A stretch of DNA of 64,000 nt from Lacibacter sp. H407 (GCF_037892605.1 NZ_JBBKTU010000001.1:3410001-3474000), one strand, 5' to 3'. Positions 55,931 to 64,000 are shown, numbered from the stretch's first letter. Translations and numbers: made by a program. The notes: generated by a model not told the origin, from the sequence alone.

Positions 55931-56673
55931 GATTGCAAATTTGTTTCGTTCAATTTATTTAATGCAGCTAAACAGGCAATCACTTCATTACTGTCAACAG
56001 TAACCGATGTTAATGCTTCGTTCATTTGTTCATTGATGTACTGCATACCAGAGGCAACAGTTGTTCTTGCCGATGTATGAAACTCAACAGCACCTGTAAA
56101 TTGTGCAAGCTCTGCAATGTTGTTATAACGCACGCCACTGCCGGGCATGATGATGATGCGTTCATTGGCTGTTGCAACCAATTGTTTCAGTAGTTCTTTG
56201 CCGCCGTTTACATTGGGCATTAAACCTGATGTAAGTACACGTTCACAACCAACATCGATCAATGTTTCCAATGCTTCAAACGCATCATGTGTACGGTCGA
56301 ATGCACGGTGAAACGTTACACCCATCGGGTAGGCCAGGTCAACCAATATTGATGTTCGCTCCCGATCGACAGTGCCATCTGCGTTCAACAGACCGATCAC
56401 TACACCATCGCATCCCAGTTGTTTGCAACTGATAATATCCTGTTTCATAGCTTCGAATTCATCGATGGAATACAGGAAATCACCGCCACGTGGACGTATC
56501 ATCGGATAAAGGTCGATGCTTGTAAGTGCTCTTGCTTTTTTTATGAAACCATAGGAGGGTGTGGTGCCGCCTTCGCCCGGGTTATCGCATAATTCAATGC
56601 GGTGTGCACCTGCTGTTTGGATCAATGCGCAGGATTCTATTGTAAATGCGATCACTTCAAGTTGATAATTCAT
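55927..56673 (-). CDS. cutC: Copper homeostasis protein CutC
   Basis: A 248-residue TIM-barrel protein of the CutC family. Seen: AHRIELCDNPGEGGTTPSYGFI, MIRPRGGDFLY, CDGVVIGLLNADGTVD, VTFHRAFDRTHD and IIIMPGSGVRYNNI. CutC was linked to copper tolerance in E. coli, but its molecular role is unsettled. The open frame begins at a GTG two codons earlier; ATG 56673 is preferred. It is third in the minus-strand run asparaginase, membrane protein, cutC, HEAT, with short gaps. Confidence 0.94.
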   Translation of the reverse strand: MNYQLEVIAFTIESCALIQTAGAHRIELCDNPGEGGTTPSYGFIKKARALTSIDLYPMIRPRGGDFLYSIDEFEAMKQDIISCKQLGCDGVVIGLLNADGTVDRERTSILVDLAYPMGVTFHRAFDRTHDAFEALETLIDVGCERVLTSGLMPNVNGGKELLKQLVATANERIIIMPGSGVRYNNIAELAQFTGAVEFHTSARTTVASGMQYINEQMNEALTSVTVDSNEVIACLAALNKLNETNLQS

Positions 56674-56687
56674 ACGCACATATTTTA

Positions 56688-57962
56688 CTACAAAAAGAAG
56701 AATAGTTTTTTAATTTCTGTCCATAAACTTTCGTAGGTCCAGTTGGGGCCGTCCCAAGGAGGATTGTAATGATAGGTAAGTCCGAGGTTGTAATAAATCA
56801 ACAACGCTGCTATGCAAAGAAAGGAAATGAACAAGGCCTTCTTTTTTTCTATTGATGAAATAAGCGCAGCGAAAGGCAATGCCAGCAACGAATAAAACTC
56901 TACATACGATCGATGGCCGAATGCACCGCCAAACCACCAGGCCCACCAACTTGCAAACAGGTAGGTAGCTACTGCGATGATAAAAAGAATGATTCGTTCG
57001 GCATGTTTGTTCTCTTTACGTGCAGCCACCAAACCGATCAACGGAAAAAGAACGATCGGACTGTAAAGCAGCCAGCCGTTCCAAGGGTCGATCAATACTC
57101 TGATGAGTTTTGGTTCTTTCCAGTAAAGAAATGATTCATTGCCATACGACCATAGAAATGATTTGCCTGATACATGTTGCCAATATAAAACCTGCGGGAT
57201 AAACGGAAGCAGAAACACGGCGATTGCAAGCAACAATCCTTTCAGGTTGCTTTGCAGAAATTGTTTTTTGTTGCTGCAATCTTTTGCCCATCTGTATAAG
57301 GGATATAACAGCACAATAATGTTTGTTGGCCTTGTTAAAATAATGAAGCCTGAAACAAGCCCCAGTAATATCCATGTGCTAATCGGAAGACGTTCATTTG
57401 TTTTTGCAACCCGTATCAGTTTTTCTGTGATGTAGATCAACGAAGCAAACAGGAAAAAGCTGTACACATGCGACATGGAAGGCTGAAAGAAACTATAGTA
57501 ATAGAGATTGGTGCCTGCAGCAAGGCCAATCAAAGCAATTGCTGCTGTTCGTTTATTATAGTATTGAAGAATGACATTCCATAGCAGAAGTAAACCTGTA
57601 AGCAAATAAAAAATACCTGCGGCCATCAATCCATAACTGTAGATCTGACTATGTCCGTCTGCCGGATAGCCCAATGGTTTACTCAACCAATGTGCGATCA
57701 AAAAAAACGGAAACTCAAGTAATGCAACGCCCGATGTGTATTTACTGTAAATAATGTTGGTGCCGGGATATTCCCGCAGGTAGGCTGTGTCTTTTACTGC
57801 TTCCTTTTTAAATCCATCATAAATAAAAACAGCCGGTAAATAAATGTAGTATCCTTCCATATCGGACCATATCAATTTCTCCGGATACTTATTTGCATTG
57901 ATTGAAAGGAAACAACAAACAATGATGATTGTTGGTAACAAAAGGTATTTCAATTTTTGCAT
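56688..57962 (-). CDS. Polytopic membrane protein, GT39/GT83-like glycosyltransferase
   Basis: A 424-residue protein with about 10-12 hydrophobic helices. The first loop has WSDMEGYYIYLPAVF, an acidic periplasmic motif as in the catalytic loop of GT-C enzymes that use lipid-linked sugars, and a long segment reading QPSMSHVYSFFLF and LILTRPTN resembles PMT/ArnT-like enzymes. The donor and acceptor are unknown. In one run with an asparaginase/glycosylasparaginase-type gene upstream and cutC downstream. Confidence 0.65.
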   Translation of the reverse strand: MQKLKYLLLPTIIIVCCFLSINANKYPEKLIWSDMEGYYIYLPAVFIYDGFKKEAVKDTAYLREYPGTNIIYSKYTSGVALLEFPFFLIAHWLSKPLGYPADGHSQIYSYGLMAAGIFYLLTGLLLLWNVILQYYNKRTAAIALIGLAAGTNLYYYSFFQPSMSHVYSFFLFASLIYITEKLIRVAKTNERLPISTWILLGLVSGFIILTRPTNIIVLLYPLYRWAKDCSNKKQFLQSNLKGLLLAIAVFLLPFIPQVLYWQHVSGKSFLWSYGNESFLYWKEPKLIRVLIDPWNGWLLYSPIVLFPLIGLVAARKENKHAERIILFIIAVATYLFASWWAWWFGGAFGHRSYVEFYSLLALPFAALISSIEKKKALFISFLCIAALLIYYNLGLTYHYNPPWDGPNWTYESLWTEIKKLFFFL

Positions 57963-58004
57963 GAGTCGGCTATTTGGAAATAAGGGATCGTCTGTATGAT
58001 TGCG

Positions 58005-59039
58005 TTAAAACCAACTCTTCACATCAATTGCTTTCTCTGTATCGGTTGTGTGCAAGGCCATAGAGAAATTTTTCATAACGGAGTAGCCACCGTATTCCCC
58101 TTTTTTATTGATGGCAATAAATCCACCTTGCACATTTTTTGCTTTATCACCATTGTTTTTTACAATGCGTCGTACAGCTTCTTTGCAGGCTTCTTCAGGA
58201 CTTGCACCATGCCGCATCATTTCAACAATGGTATGGGCACCACATATCTTTACAATTTCTTCACCAATACCGGTGCAGGTAGCGGCGCCTACTTCGTTAT
58301 CAACAAACAAACCGGCACCAATGATCGGTGAATCTCCTACACGTCCTCTCATTTTAAACGCCATACCGCTTGTGCTGCAGGCACCACTGAGATTTCCATT
58401 TGCATCAAGAGCTATCATGCCGATGGTATCATGGTTCAATAATTCCGAAGGCCATTTGTACAACATCGCCTCATCCTTGTTTTTCTCCTGTAGAATTTTT
58501 TCTTCCAGATCTTTCATGGTACGCATTGGATCATACTTCGATGTTTTCAACCATTCCTTCCATGCTTTTTCTGCTTTGGGCGTTAACAGGTTTGTTCGTT
58601 CAAAACCTTTGCTTAATGCAAACTGTAACGCACCTTCACCAACAAATTGCACATGCGGTGTTTGTTCCATTACAAGCCTTGCCACTTTTACGGGATGCAA
58701 AATATCTTCCAGTCCCATAACGGAACCACATTGTCCTTTTTCATCCATTACACAGGCATCAACGGTAACACGACCATCCCGATCGGGCAAACCACCATAG
58801 CCTACACTGGTATCGGTAGGGTCGGCTTCCGGTATCATTACGCCAGCTTCTACAGCATCAAGGGCACGGCCGCCTTTGCTCAACACTTCCCATGCAGCTT
58901 TGTTAGCTTTCAGATTTGGTGCCCATGTGCTCAGCACCACAGGTCCATTTGCTTTGGCAGCATCGGAAGCACAGCTTTGCATTGACAGTAAAGCAGTTGA
59001 AACACCGGTAAGCTGTATAAATTTTCGTCTGTCGAGCAT
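58005..59039 (-). CDS. Isoaspartyl peptidase / glycosylasparaginase family protein with Tat-type signal
   Basis: A 344-residue N-terminal-nucleophile hydrolase. The N-terminus has DRRKFIQLTG, a twin-arginine-like motif, and LLSMQSC, a possible lipobox, so export through Tat and lipid anchoring are likely. Self-cleavage should occur before Thr205 in LLNHDTIGMIALD; the substrate loop KMRGRVGDSPIIGAG and GAATCTGIGEEI match the glycosylasparaginase branch (N4-(beta-N-acetylglucosaminyl)-L-asparaginase). The frame opens at 59099, but Met21 (59039) begins the signal. The next gene is GT-C-like, hinting at glycoprotein processing (inference). Confidence 0.9.
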   Translation of the reverse strand: MLDRRKFIQLTGVSTALLSMQSCASDAAKANGPVVLSTWAPNLKANKAAWEVLSKGGRALDAVEAGVMIPEADPTDTSVGYGGLPDRDGRVTVDACVMDEKGQCGSVMGLEDILHPVKVARLVMEQTPHVQFVGEGALQFALSKGFERTNLLTPKAEKAWKEWLKTSKYDPMRTMKDLEEKILQEKNKDEAMLYKWPSELLNHDTIGMIALDANGNLSGACSTSGMAFKMRGRVGDSPIIGAGLFVDNEVGAATCTGIGEEIVKICGAHTIVEMMRHGASPEEACKEAVRRIVKNNGDKAKNVQGGFIAINKKGEYGGYSVMKNFSMALHTTDTEKAIDVKSWF

Positions 59040-59169
59040 GGGATCTATGTTAATGAATGGTGAATGTAAGATGATTTTGAAATTTTCCGCCGATTCCATT
59101 AAACCTTCCTGATGCGGTGAGGTCTGTAATTACGTATCTGAAAACAAAAAATAGTAAAAACATTACCAC

Positions 59170-59520
59170 ATGAAGAAGCTCATCATTTTATCCGTAGTTG
59201 CTGTAGCAGCATTTGTTGTTTCAATTGAAGAATCAACTGCACAAACCAGGCGCAAGCTTGACCGTAAAGAAAACCGTGTTGACCGTCGTGAAGACGTAAG
59301 AGATCGACGTGAAGACGTACGAGACAAACGTGAAGACGTTCGTGATCGTAGAGAAGATGTTCGTGATGCAAAACACAATGGCGGTCGCAGAGATCGTATC
59401 GAAGATGTGCGTGACCGTCGTGAAGATGTAAGAGACCGTAAAGAAGATAAGCATGACAGAAGAGAAGATATCCGTGACCGTAAGGAAGACCGCAGAGACC
59501 GTAAACGTGGCCGTTTCTAA
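59170..59520 (+). CDS. Secreted low-complexity protein of charged heptads (REDVRDR)
   Basis: A 116-residue protein. Signal peptide MKKLIILSVVAVAAFVVSIEESTAQ, then about ten imperfect repeats of seven residues with the pattern VRDRRED (one interrupted by AKHNGG), ending in a basic tail. Alternating R/K and D/E at i to i+4 suggests a long single charged helix. The DNA shows matching 21-bp periodic repeats, so slippage can expand or shrink it. Similar repetitive secreted proteins occur in Bacteroidota without known function. Ends at a very strong terminator. Confidence 0.82.
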   Translation: MKKLIILSVVAVAAFVVSIEESTAQTRRKLDRKENRVDRREDVRDRREDVRDKREDVRDRREDVRDAKHNGGRRDRIEDVRDRREDVRDRKEDKHDRREDIRDRKEDRRDRKRGRF

Positions 59521-59559
59521 TTTATAAAAACCCTATGCTGAAGTACTCTTCCCATACCC

Positions 59560-59590
59560 GGGGTAACACAGAAATGTGTTACCCTTTTTT
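59560..59590 (+). terminator. Strong intrinsic terminator with a GAAA tetraloop
   Basis: gggtaacaca (59561-59570), loop gaaa, tgtgttaccc (59575-59584), then T6. A perfect 10-bp stem closed by a stable tetraloop, after the charged-repeat gene. Confidence 0.92.
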
Positions 59591-59623
59591 CGTCGGTACC
59601 AAAGGTCAGACGTATAGCGAGAA

Positions 59624-59656
59624 AGGGTTGCCAACCTTCCAAAAGTTGGCAACCCT
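59624..59656. repeat. Dispersed palindromic repeat, inverted pair B
   Basis: agggttgccaac (59624-59635) and gttggcaaccct (59645-59656) are perfect 12-bp inverted arms with a nine-base loop. It lies between the charged-repeat gene's terminator and the stop of miaE, so it could also act as the miaE terminator, but the T-run is missing. Confidence 0.75.
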
Positions 59657-59668
59657 GGATTCAAATTT

Positions 59669-60280
59669 CTAATGAATCCTGTCGCCACGTATTTCCATGC
59701 GGTTCATCAAATCTTTTTCAAATACCAACCATTGTTTCCATCGGTCACGTACTTTCTTTTTGGGGAGATAATGTTCGGCCATGGTAATGAACAATGTGTA
59801 ATGCCCGGCTTCACTTTCCATAAACTTGCGGTAGAATTTCCGCATGTACGCATCATCCAATCCTTCACTTAAACGTTTAAAGCGTTCGCAGCTTCGGGCT
59901 TCAATCAACGCCATCGTTAACATGTCATCCAGAAAACGGTCATCGGGATGTCCGCCTTTTACCTGAAAGCCGATCAATTCATTTACATAAACATCTTTTC
60001 GTTGGCGGCCTAGTTTCAATCCACGTTTGTGCAACTCTGCCAGCACTGCACGGAAATGGCCCCATTCTTCCGTAACGATCGGTGCCAGTTCAGTGATCAA
60101 TAATTCATGTTGGCTGTAACGTTGAATCAATGTAATGCAGGTAGTGGCTGCTTTCTGTTCGCAATACGCATGGTCGGTTAAAATATCTTCCAGCGAAATA
60201 GAGGCAAGGTCAACCCAACGTGGGTCGGAGGGAAGTTGTAAGCCAAGTATATTCTTTACGTCAATTGAATCCTGTTCCAT
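59669..60280 (-). CDS. miaE: tRNA-(ms2io6A)-hydroxylase MiaE
   Basis: A 203-residue non-haem diiron hydroxylase that adds a hydroxyl to the isopentenyl group of ms2i6A at tRNA position 37. The ferritin-like metal ligands are visible in order: CEQKAATTC, VTEEWGHF, LIEARSCERF and MESEAGHY. Length and order match the bacterial MiaE family. It is monocistronic with a perfect -7 element five bases before its ATG. Confidence 0.92.
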   Translation of the reverse strand: MEQDSIDVKNILGLQLPSDPRWVDLASISLEDILTDHAYCEQKAATTCITLIQRYSQHELLITELAPIVTEEWGHFRAVLAELHKRGLKLGRQRKDVYVNELIGFQVKGGHPDDRFLDDMLTMALIEARSCERFKRLSEGLDDAYMRKFYRKFMESEAGHYTLFITMAEHYLPKKKVRDRWKQWLVFEKDLMNRMEIRGDRIH

Positions 60281-60284
60281 ATTG

Positions 60285-60292
60285 CAAAAATA
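60285..60292 (-). promoter_or_regulatory. Perfect -7 element TAnnTTTG before miaE
   Basis: tattttttg-type sequence on the minus strand (TATTTTTG) matching the consensus, five bases before the ATG; the transcript would be nearly leaderless. Confidence 0.55.
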
Positions 60293-60293
60293 A

Positions 60294-60317
60294 AGGCTCT
60301 CTTGAATAAGAGAGCCT
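60294..60317 (-). promoter_or_regulatory. Hairpin overlapping the miaE promoter
   Basis: aggctctctt (60294-60303) and aagagagcct (60308-60317) form a perfect 10-bp stem directly beside the miaE -7 element. On the minus strand it is followed by a T-rich tail, so it is either a terminator for transcripts coming from the right or an operator covering the promoter. Confidence 0.5.
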
Positions 60318-60611
60318 GCTTACTTTAAAAACCAAGATTTGATGAGGTGTTCATCATAGATCAGCCAACGACCACTATAAAAAAATATAAGATGCTAATG
60401 AATATAGTGCAAAGTGAAGGAAAAACGATATACGAAACAATACCACAAAGTGGGTATGCTTGCGGTGGATTAGGGTTACCAACCTTTAAATAGATTAAAT
60501 GTGTTAATAGTTTATGCTGGCAAGGTTGTCAACCCTTTAAACAAGCCTAAATTTACAATCCTTGTCAGGCAATTCTTTTTTGTTTAATTTCCGCCTTTAT
60601 ACCCATTCACT
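60318..60611. other. Intergenic region before the penicillin-acylase gene
   Basis: This is the remainder of a 331-bp gene-free gap. It holds the repeat pair C, and on the minus strand a short coding-like tail (60320-60394, ending SGRWLIYDEHLIKSWFLK then a stop) just before the hairpin at 60294-60317. A relic of a lost gene is possible but weak. Confidence 0.3.
60472..60536. repeat. Dispersed palindromic repeat, inverted pair C
   Basis: agggttaccaacctt (60472-60486) and aaggttgtcaaccct (60522-60536) are inverted arms with two mismatches, 35 bp apart. Less well conserved than pairs A and B, as expected for a decaying copy. Confidence 0.6.
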
Positions 60612-63056
60612 ATGCGATTGATCCCATTCCTTCTTTCCGCTGCTGTAACCATTGGTCTCGTTTACGCACTGAACACCAGAATTGGCCCGGCACCTGCATT
60701 GGGTGAATTTTTAAGTCCGCAACACGGCTTTTGGCAAAATGCAGAAAAAGCAGAGCATGACTTTAATGAGGAACTAAGCTTCCCGCAACTCAACGGTAAT
60801 GCAAGTGTATATTTTGATGAACGATTGGTGCCGCATGTAGTAGCAGACAACGATGCCGATGCGTATTTTATTCAAGGTTATCTGCATGCAAAATTTCGTT
60901 TATGGCAAATGGAATTTTCAACACATGCTGCTGCCGGACGTATCAGTGAGATCATCGGCGAACGTGCGATCAACTTCGATAAAGAGCAACGTCGCATCGG
61001 GATGGTATTTGCAGCGGAGAATATGTTGAAAGAAATGGAAGCAAATGAGTTTACCAAACTCTCGGTAGATAATTACACCAAAGGCATCAATGCGTATATC
61101 GAAACGCTTAACAAGAGTGCATTGCCCATTGAATATAAAATACTCGGCTATCAACCGGAGAAATGGACAAATCTGAAAACCGCCCTTTTCATCAAACAAA
61201 TGACGAAGACATTGGCTTTTTCAGTTGATGATCTTCCGTTAACTGCATTGAAAAAAGTTTTTTCAGATGATGAGATCGAAGTTCTCTACCCACAATTGCA
61301 GGATTCATTAGATCCCATTGTTCCAAAAGGAACCGTGTTCGATAAGCCAGGTGCGATCGCTGTTGCACCTGCAAGTGTTGATTCGTTGTATCTGCAACAA
61401 AAAGATTCTGCACTGAAAGTGGCTATGATTGATCAGCCATCAAAAGATAACGGCAGCAACAACTGGGCAGTGAGTGGTGCAAAAACAAAAAGCGGTGCGC
61501 CTATACTCAGCAACGATCCACACTTGGAATTGAGTTTGCCTGCCATCTGGTACGAAATGCAAATTACTACTAACAACATGAATGCTTATGGTGTTTCGTT
61601 TCCCGGCATACCCGGCGTTGTAATTGGTTTTAACGACAGTATTGCATTTGGTTTTACGAATGCAGGAAGAGATGTGCGTGATTTTTACGAGATCAAGTTT
61701 AAAGATGAAACTAAAAAACAATATTGGTTCGATAACGATTGGAGAGATGCACCACAACGTGTAGAAGAGATCAAAGTAAAAGGGAAGGCAACAGTGTTGG
61801 ATACAGTTTCTTATACCGTGTTTGGTCCTGTTACGTACGATGAAGATTTTTCTACACCACTCACCAATAACAAAGCCATTGCTACACGATGGATCGCACA
61901 CGATCCCAGCAATGAATTATTGATGTGGCATTATCTCGATCGTGCCAAAAATTACGAAGATTATTATCAGGCTATTCAATACTTCACCGTGCCTGCACAG
62001 AACATGATCTTTGCAAGTAAGCGGGGTGATATTGCCATTTGGCAGCAGGGACATTTTCCCTTGCGTTGGAACCGGCAGGGTTTGTACGTAATGCCGGGGC
62101 AGGACAGCAGTTATATGTGGCAGGGTCTTATTCCGCTCAATGAAAACCCGCATTCGGTAAATCCGGAACGTGGTTTTGTGAGCAGTGCCAATCAACGTCC
62201 GGTTGATGGAAACTATCCGTACTTTATTCCCGGTGGTTATGATGTGTATCGTGGTTCGGAGATCAACAAGCGGTTGGCAGCAATGAATAATATTACACCC
62301 GATGATATGAAACGGTTACAGGCTGTGAATTATAATCCGTTGGCAGAAGTAGTTACCAAGCTGATGTTGAAATATACCAACGAGGCTGAATTGGGTGGCG
62401 ATGATAAACGTTTCTTCAGCATGATCAAAACATGGGACATGCAGAATAGTATTGACTCAAAAGCAGCAACGGTGTTCCAGGTCTGGTACGACAGTTTAGA
62501 GCGAAGAGTGTGGTACGATGAATTAACACAAGAGGATTCAGTTGTGTATGAATGGCCTTATGAATTTACATTGGCCGATGCGTTAACGAAAGATTCTGCT
62601 TTTGTTTTTCTGGATGATATACGAACATCCAATAAAGAAACGATTTTCGACATGTTTGCGGCTTCGTTAAAAGCGGCAACACCAGCATTGCTGCAAAAGG
62701 AAAAAGAGAATACGCTTACATGGGCAGCGCATAAAAATACAACGGTGTACCACATGTTGAAAGATGCGGTGATGCCGTTTGCAAGAAAAGGATTACAGAT
62801 CGGCGGTGGTAAACACGTGATCAATGCCACACAACATAGTCACGGGCCGAGCTGGCGCATGATCGTTCATCTTACTAGCGAAACGGAAGCTTATGTGGTG
62901 TATCCCGGCGGACAAAGTGGAAACCCCGGCAGTAAGTACTATGATAGCTTTATTGACACATGGGCCAGCGGCAGTTATTACAAAGCATGGATGATGAAGA
63001 AAGGTGAGGAGAAAAGTAACAATGTAAAATGGACAATGACATTTAAGAAAGCATAA
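60612..63056 (+). CDS. Penicillin acylase family N-terminal-nucleophile hydrolase
   Basis: An 814-residue precursor of the penicillin/cephalosporin/AHL acylase family. An N-terminal signal/anchor (LIPFLLSAAVTIGLVYAL) exports it. The nucleophile is Ser282 in DNGSNNWAVSG, where self-cleavage gives alpha and beta chains; FGFTNAGRDVRDFYE and SNDPHLELSLPAIWYEM are typical. Family members cleave N-acyl homoserine lactones, aculeacin or beta-lactam side chains; the substrate here is unknown. A 10-bp hairpin follows the stop codon, then a small membrane protein gene. Confidence 0.93.
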   Translation: MRLIPFLLSAAVTIGLVYALNTRIGPAPALGEFLSPQHGFWQNAEKAEHDFNEELSFPQLNGNASVYFDERLVPHVVADNDADAYFIQGYLHAKFRLWQMEFSTHAAAGRISEIIGERAINFDKEQRRIGMVFAAENMLKEMEANEFTKLSVDNYTKGINAYIETLNKSALPIEYKILGYQPEKWTNLKTALFIKQMTKTLAFSVDDLPLTALKKVFSDDEIEVLYPQLQDSLDPIVPKGTVFDKPGAIAVAPASVDSLYLQQKDSALKVAMIDQPSKDNGSNNWAVSGAKTKSGAPILSNDPHLELSLPAIWYEMQITTNNMNAYGVSFPGIPGVVIGFNDSIAFGFTNAGRDVRDFYEIKFKDETKKQYWFDNDWRDAPQRVEEIKVKGKATVLDTVSYTVFGPVTYDEDFSTPLTNNKAIATRWIAHDPSNELLMWHYLDRAKNYEDYYQAIQYFTVPAQNMIFASKRGDIAIWQQGHFPLRWNRQGLYVMPGQDSSYMWQGLIPLNENPHSVNPERGFVSSANQRPVDGNYPYFIPGGYDVYRGSEINKRLAAMNNITPDDMKRLQAVNYNPLAEVVTKLMLKYTNEAELGGDDKRFFSMIKTWDMQNSIDSKAATVFQVWYDSLERRVWYDELTQEDSVVYEWPYEFTLADALTKDSAFVFLDDIRTSNKETIFDMFAASLKAATPALLQKEKENTLTWAAHKNTTVYHMLKDAVMPFARKGLQIGGGKHVINATQHSHGPSWRMIVHLTSETEAYVVYPGGQSGNPGSKYYDSFIDTWASGSYYKAWMMKKGEEKSNNVKWTMTFKKA

Positions 63057-63061
63057 TTTGT

Positions 63062-63085
63062 TTTGTTGGTCAGGCGACCAACAAA
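63062..63085. other. Perfect hairpin after the acylase gene
   Basis: tttgttggtc (63062-63071) and gaccaacaaa (63076-63085) form a 10-bp perfect stem with loop aggc, five bases after the stop codon. No T-run follows on the plus strand, so it may protect the mRNA or bind a regulator rather than terminate. Confidence 0.45.
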
Positions 63086-63109
63086 GGCATAAACACAAAC
63101 AAAACGATC

Positions 63110-63466
63110 ATGAAATTTATAGTTGCCTTTATCCTCACAGCCCTTTTAAGTTATGCCGCCGGATTTTATTTTCCCTGGTGGAGCATCGCCATTGCAGCAT
63201 TTATTGTTGCAGTTGCTATTCCCCAAAAACCGTTGAAAGCTTTTCTTGCAGGTTTTCTTTCCCTGTTTGTATTATGGGTAGTATTAGCGTTGTACATTGA
63301 TATGGAAAATCAACATATTCTTTCGATGAAGATCGCTGAACTGTTGTTCAAATCACATTCGCATGCGTTGATCATGAGTGTAACCGGTTTGGTAGCGGCG
63401 TTGGTGGGAGGCTTTGCTGCGTTGAGTGGCTCGTACCTGCGGCAAAGCAAACCTGCTACAGCTTGA
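63110..63466 (+). CDS. Small membrane protein, 118 aa
   Basis: No named family recognised. Four hydrophobic helices in a short protein (FIVAFILTALLSYAAGFYF; IAIAAFIVAVAI; FLSLFVLWVVLALYI; IMSVTGLVAALVGGFAAL). It lies 53 bp after the penicillin-acylase gene on the same strand, beyond the hairpin, so may be co-expressed. Function unknown. Confidence 0.62.
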   Translation: MKFIVAFILTALLSYAAGFYFPWWSIAIAAFIVAVAIPQKPLKAFLAGFLSLFVLWVVLALYIDMENQHILSMKIAELLFKSHSHALIMSVTGLVAALVGGFAALSGSYLRQSKPATA

Positions 63467-63588
63467 TATAACAATAGAACCGAAAAAAGCCAACTGAATG
63501 TTATGCTTTTTCATTGTTTCGTTATATAATTCACACCGTATAAAGAATTAGTTTTTTACTAACAACGGCAGAAGTATTTTCGTACATC

Positions 63589-64000
63589 ATGCGCTCCTTA
63601 CTTTTTATTCTGTTTACTTGCTGCATTACAGTTTCATCAATAGCCGGAAAGATCACCGGCATGGTTACCAATCAAAATGGCGAACCACTTCCTTACTCAT
63701 CCATCACGATCAAAGGTTCAAAAGAAGCAACATCCGCCAATAACGAAGGCGTTTATTTTTTGCAGTTACCGGCGGGCACTTACACCATTATTTGCAGACA
63801 CGTTGGGTTCGAACGCCAGGAAAAAACGATCTCCATCACCAATGAAGATGTTCAGGTGAATTTTGTGTTGAAAGAACAATCCGTCAGTTTAAGTGAAGTA
63901 GTGGTAAAAGCGGGTGCTGAAGATCCTGCCTATGCCATTATTCGCAATGCGATCAAAAAGCGCAAGGAACATCTCAACGAAATTAAAAGCTACGAATGTG
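63589..64000 (+). CDS. DUF5686/carboxypeptidase-regulatory-like outer-membrane protein, N-terminal part (3' end outside window)
   Basis: The frame is open to the window end, with 137 residues visible. Signal peptide MRSLLFILFTCCITVSSIAG, then a carboxypeptidase-regulatory-like domain (KITGMVTNQNGEPLPYSSIT; LPAGTYTIICRHVGFERQE; SLSEVVVKAG), then EDPAYAIIRNAIKKRKEH, the junction typical of DUF5686 proteins, which continue into a long beta-barrel. These are Bacteroidota envelope proteins of unknown role. The start fits an ATG at 63589; the preceding gap of about 120 bp shows no other gene. Confidence 0.78.
   Translation, partial: MRSLLFILFTCCITVSSIAGKITGMVTNQNGEPLPYSSITIKGSKEATSANNEGVYFLQLPAGTYTIICRHVGFERQEKTISITNEDVQVNFVLKEQSVSLSEVVVKAGAEDPAYAIIRNAIKKRKEHLNEIKSYEC

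Noticed and set aside
58108-58800. A 230-residue open frame on the plus strand
   Set aside because: Antisense to the asparaginase gene; the sense protein has all family motifs, and the translation is Ser/Pro/Phe-rich as expected of a shadow.
59245-59515. Regular 21-bp repeats considered as a CRISPR array
   Set aside because: They are in frame with a signal-peptide protein, have no unique spacers, and no cas gene is present.

Overview
The window looks like a chromosomal segment of a Bacteroidota bacterium, most likely family Chitinophagaceae. Evidence: a SusC/SusD pair, several TonB-dependent receptors with an N-terminal carboxypeptidase-regulatory domain, a GLPGLI-family protein, TamB, a DUF5686-type protein, signal peptides ending in Ala-Gln, few Shine-Dalgarno sequences, and promoters with the Bacteroidota -7 element TAnnTTTG. 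I see no rRNA, tRNA, CRISPR array, transposase or phage gene. Genus assignment would need a search.

Region 1 (1-12.9 kb) is a storage-glucan block: the 3' end of glgA, then glgC, an SLC45-type sugar transporter and a secreted GH13 amylase in one run. An MDR oxidoreductase and a minus-strand TonB-receptor/GLPGLI pair follow, then glgB and a secreted TPR protein. Maltodextrin would be cut in the periplasm, imported as small sugars, and stored or remobilised as glycogen.

Region 2 (13.0-18.3 kb) is the most unusual part: a class I glutamine amidotransferase, a divergent, probably circularly permuted ATP-grasp protein, a GCS2/YbdK carboxylate-amine ligase, a second ATP-grasp ligase and an esterase with a calcium-type loop. 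Together they look like a pathway for a gamma-glutamyl or amidated small molecule that I cannot name.

Region 3 (18.4-35.5 kb) holds a large Oar-like TonB receptor, ribBA, tamB, bestrophin, an outer-membrane protein, a BioF-like PLP enzyme, a DinB protein, and divergent gamma-glutamyltranspeptidase and M14 peptidase genes.

Region 4 (35.6-43.7 kb) is minus-strand: susC-susD-lipoprotein, then a macroglobulin-type (MG2) protein behind a terminator. There is no glycosidase here, and peptidases lie next door.

Region 5 (43.9-52.4 kb) carries a CDF metal transporter, a class C beta-lactamase-like lipoprotein, serA with a TPR-AAA+ ATPase and a TPR membrane protein directly behind it, a type II NADH dehydrogenase and a DUF2071 protein.

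Region 6 (52.4-64 kb) has small or unknown genes, a possibly frameshifted small basic gene, a minus-strand asparaginase / polytopic membrane protein / cutC / HEAT operon, a secreted protein of charged heptads, miaE, a penicillin-acylase-family gene and the start of a DUF5686-type gene. A palindromic GGTTGCCAACC element recurs in four intergenic regions (13.9, 51.5, 59.6 and 60.5 kb).
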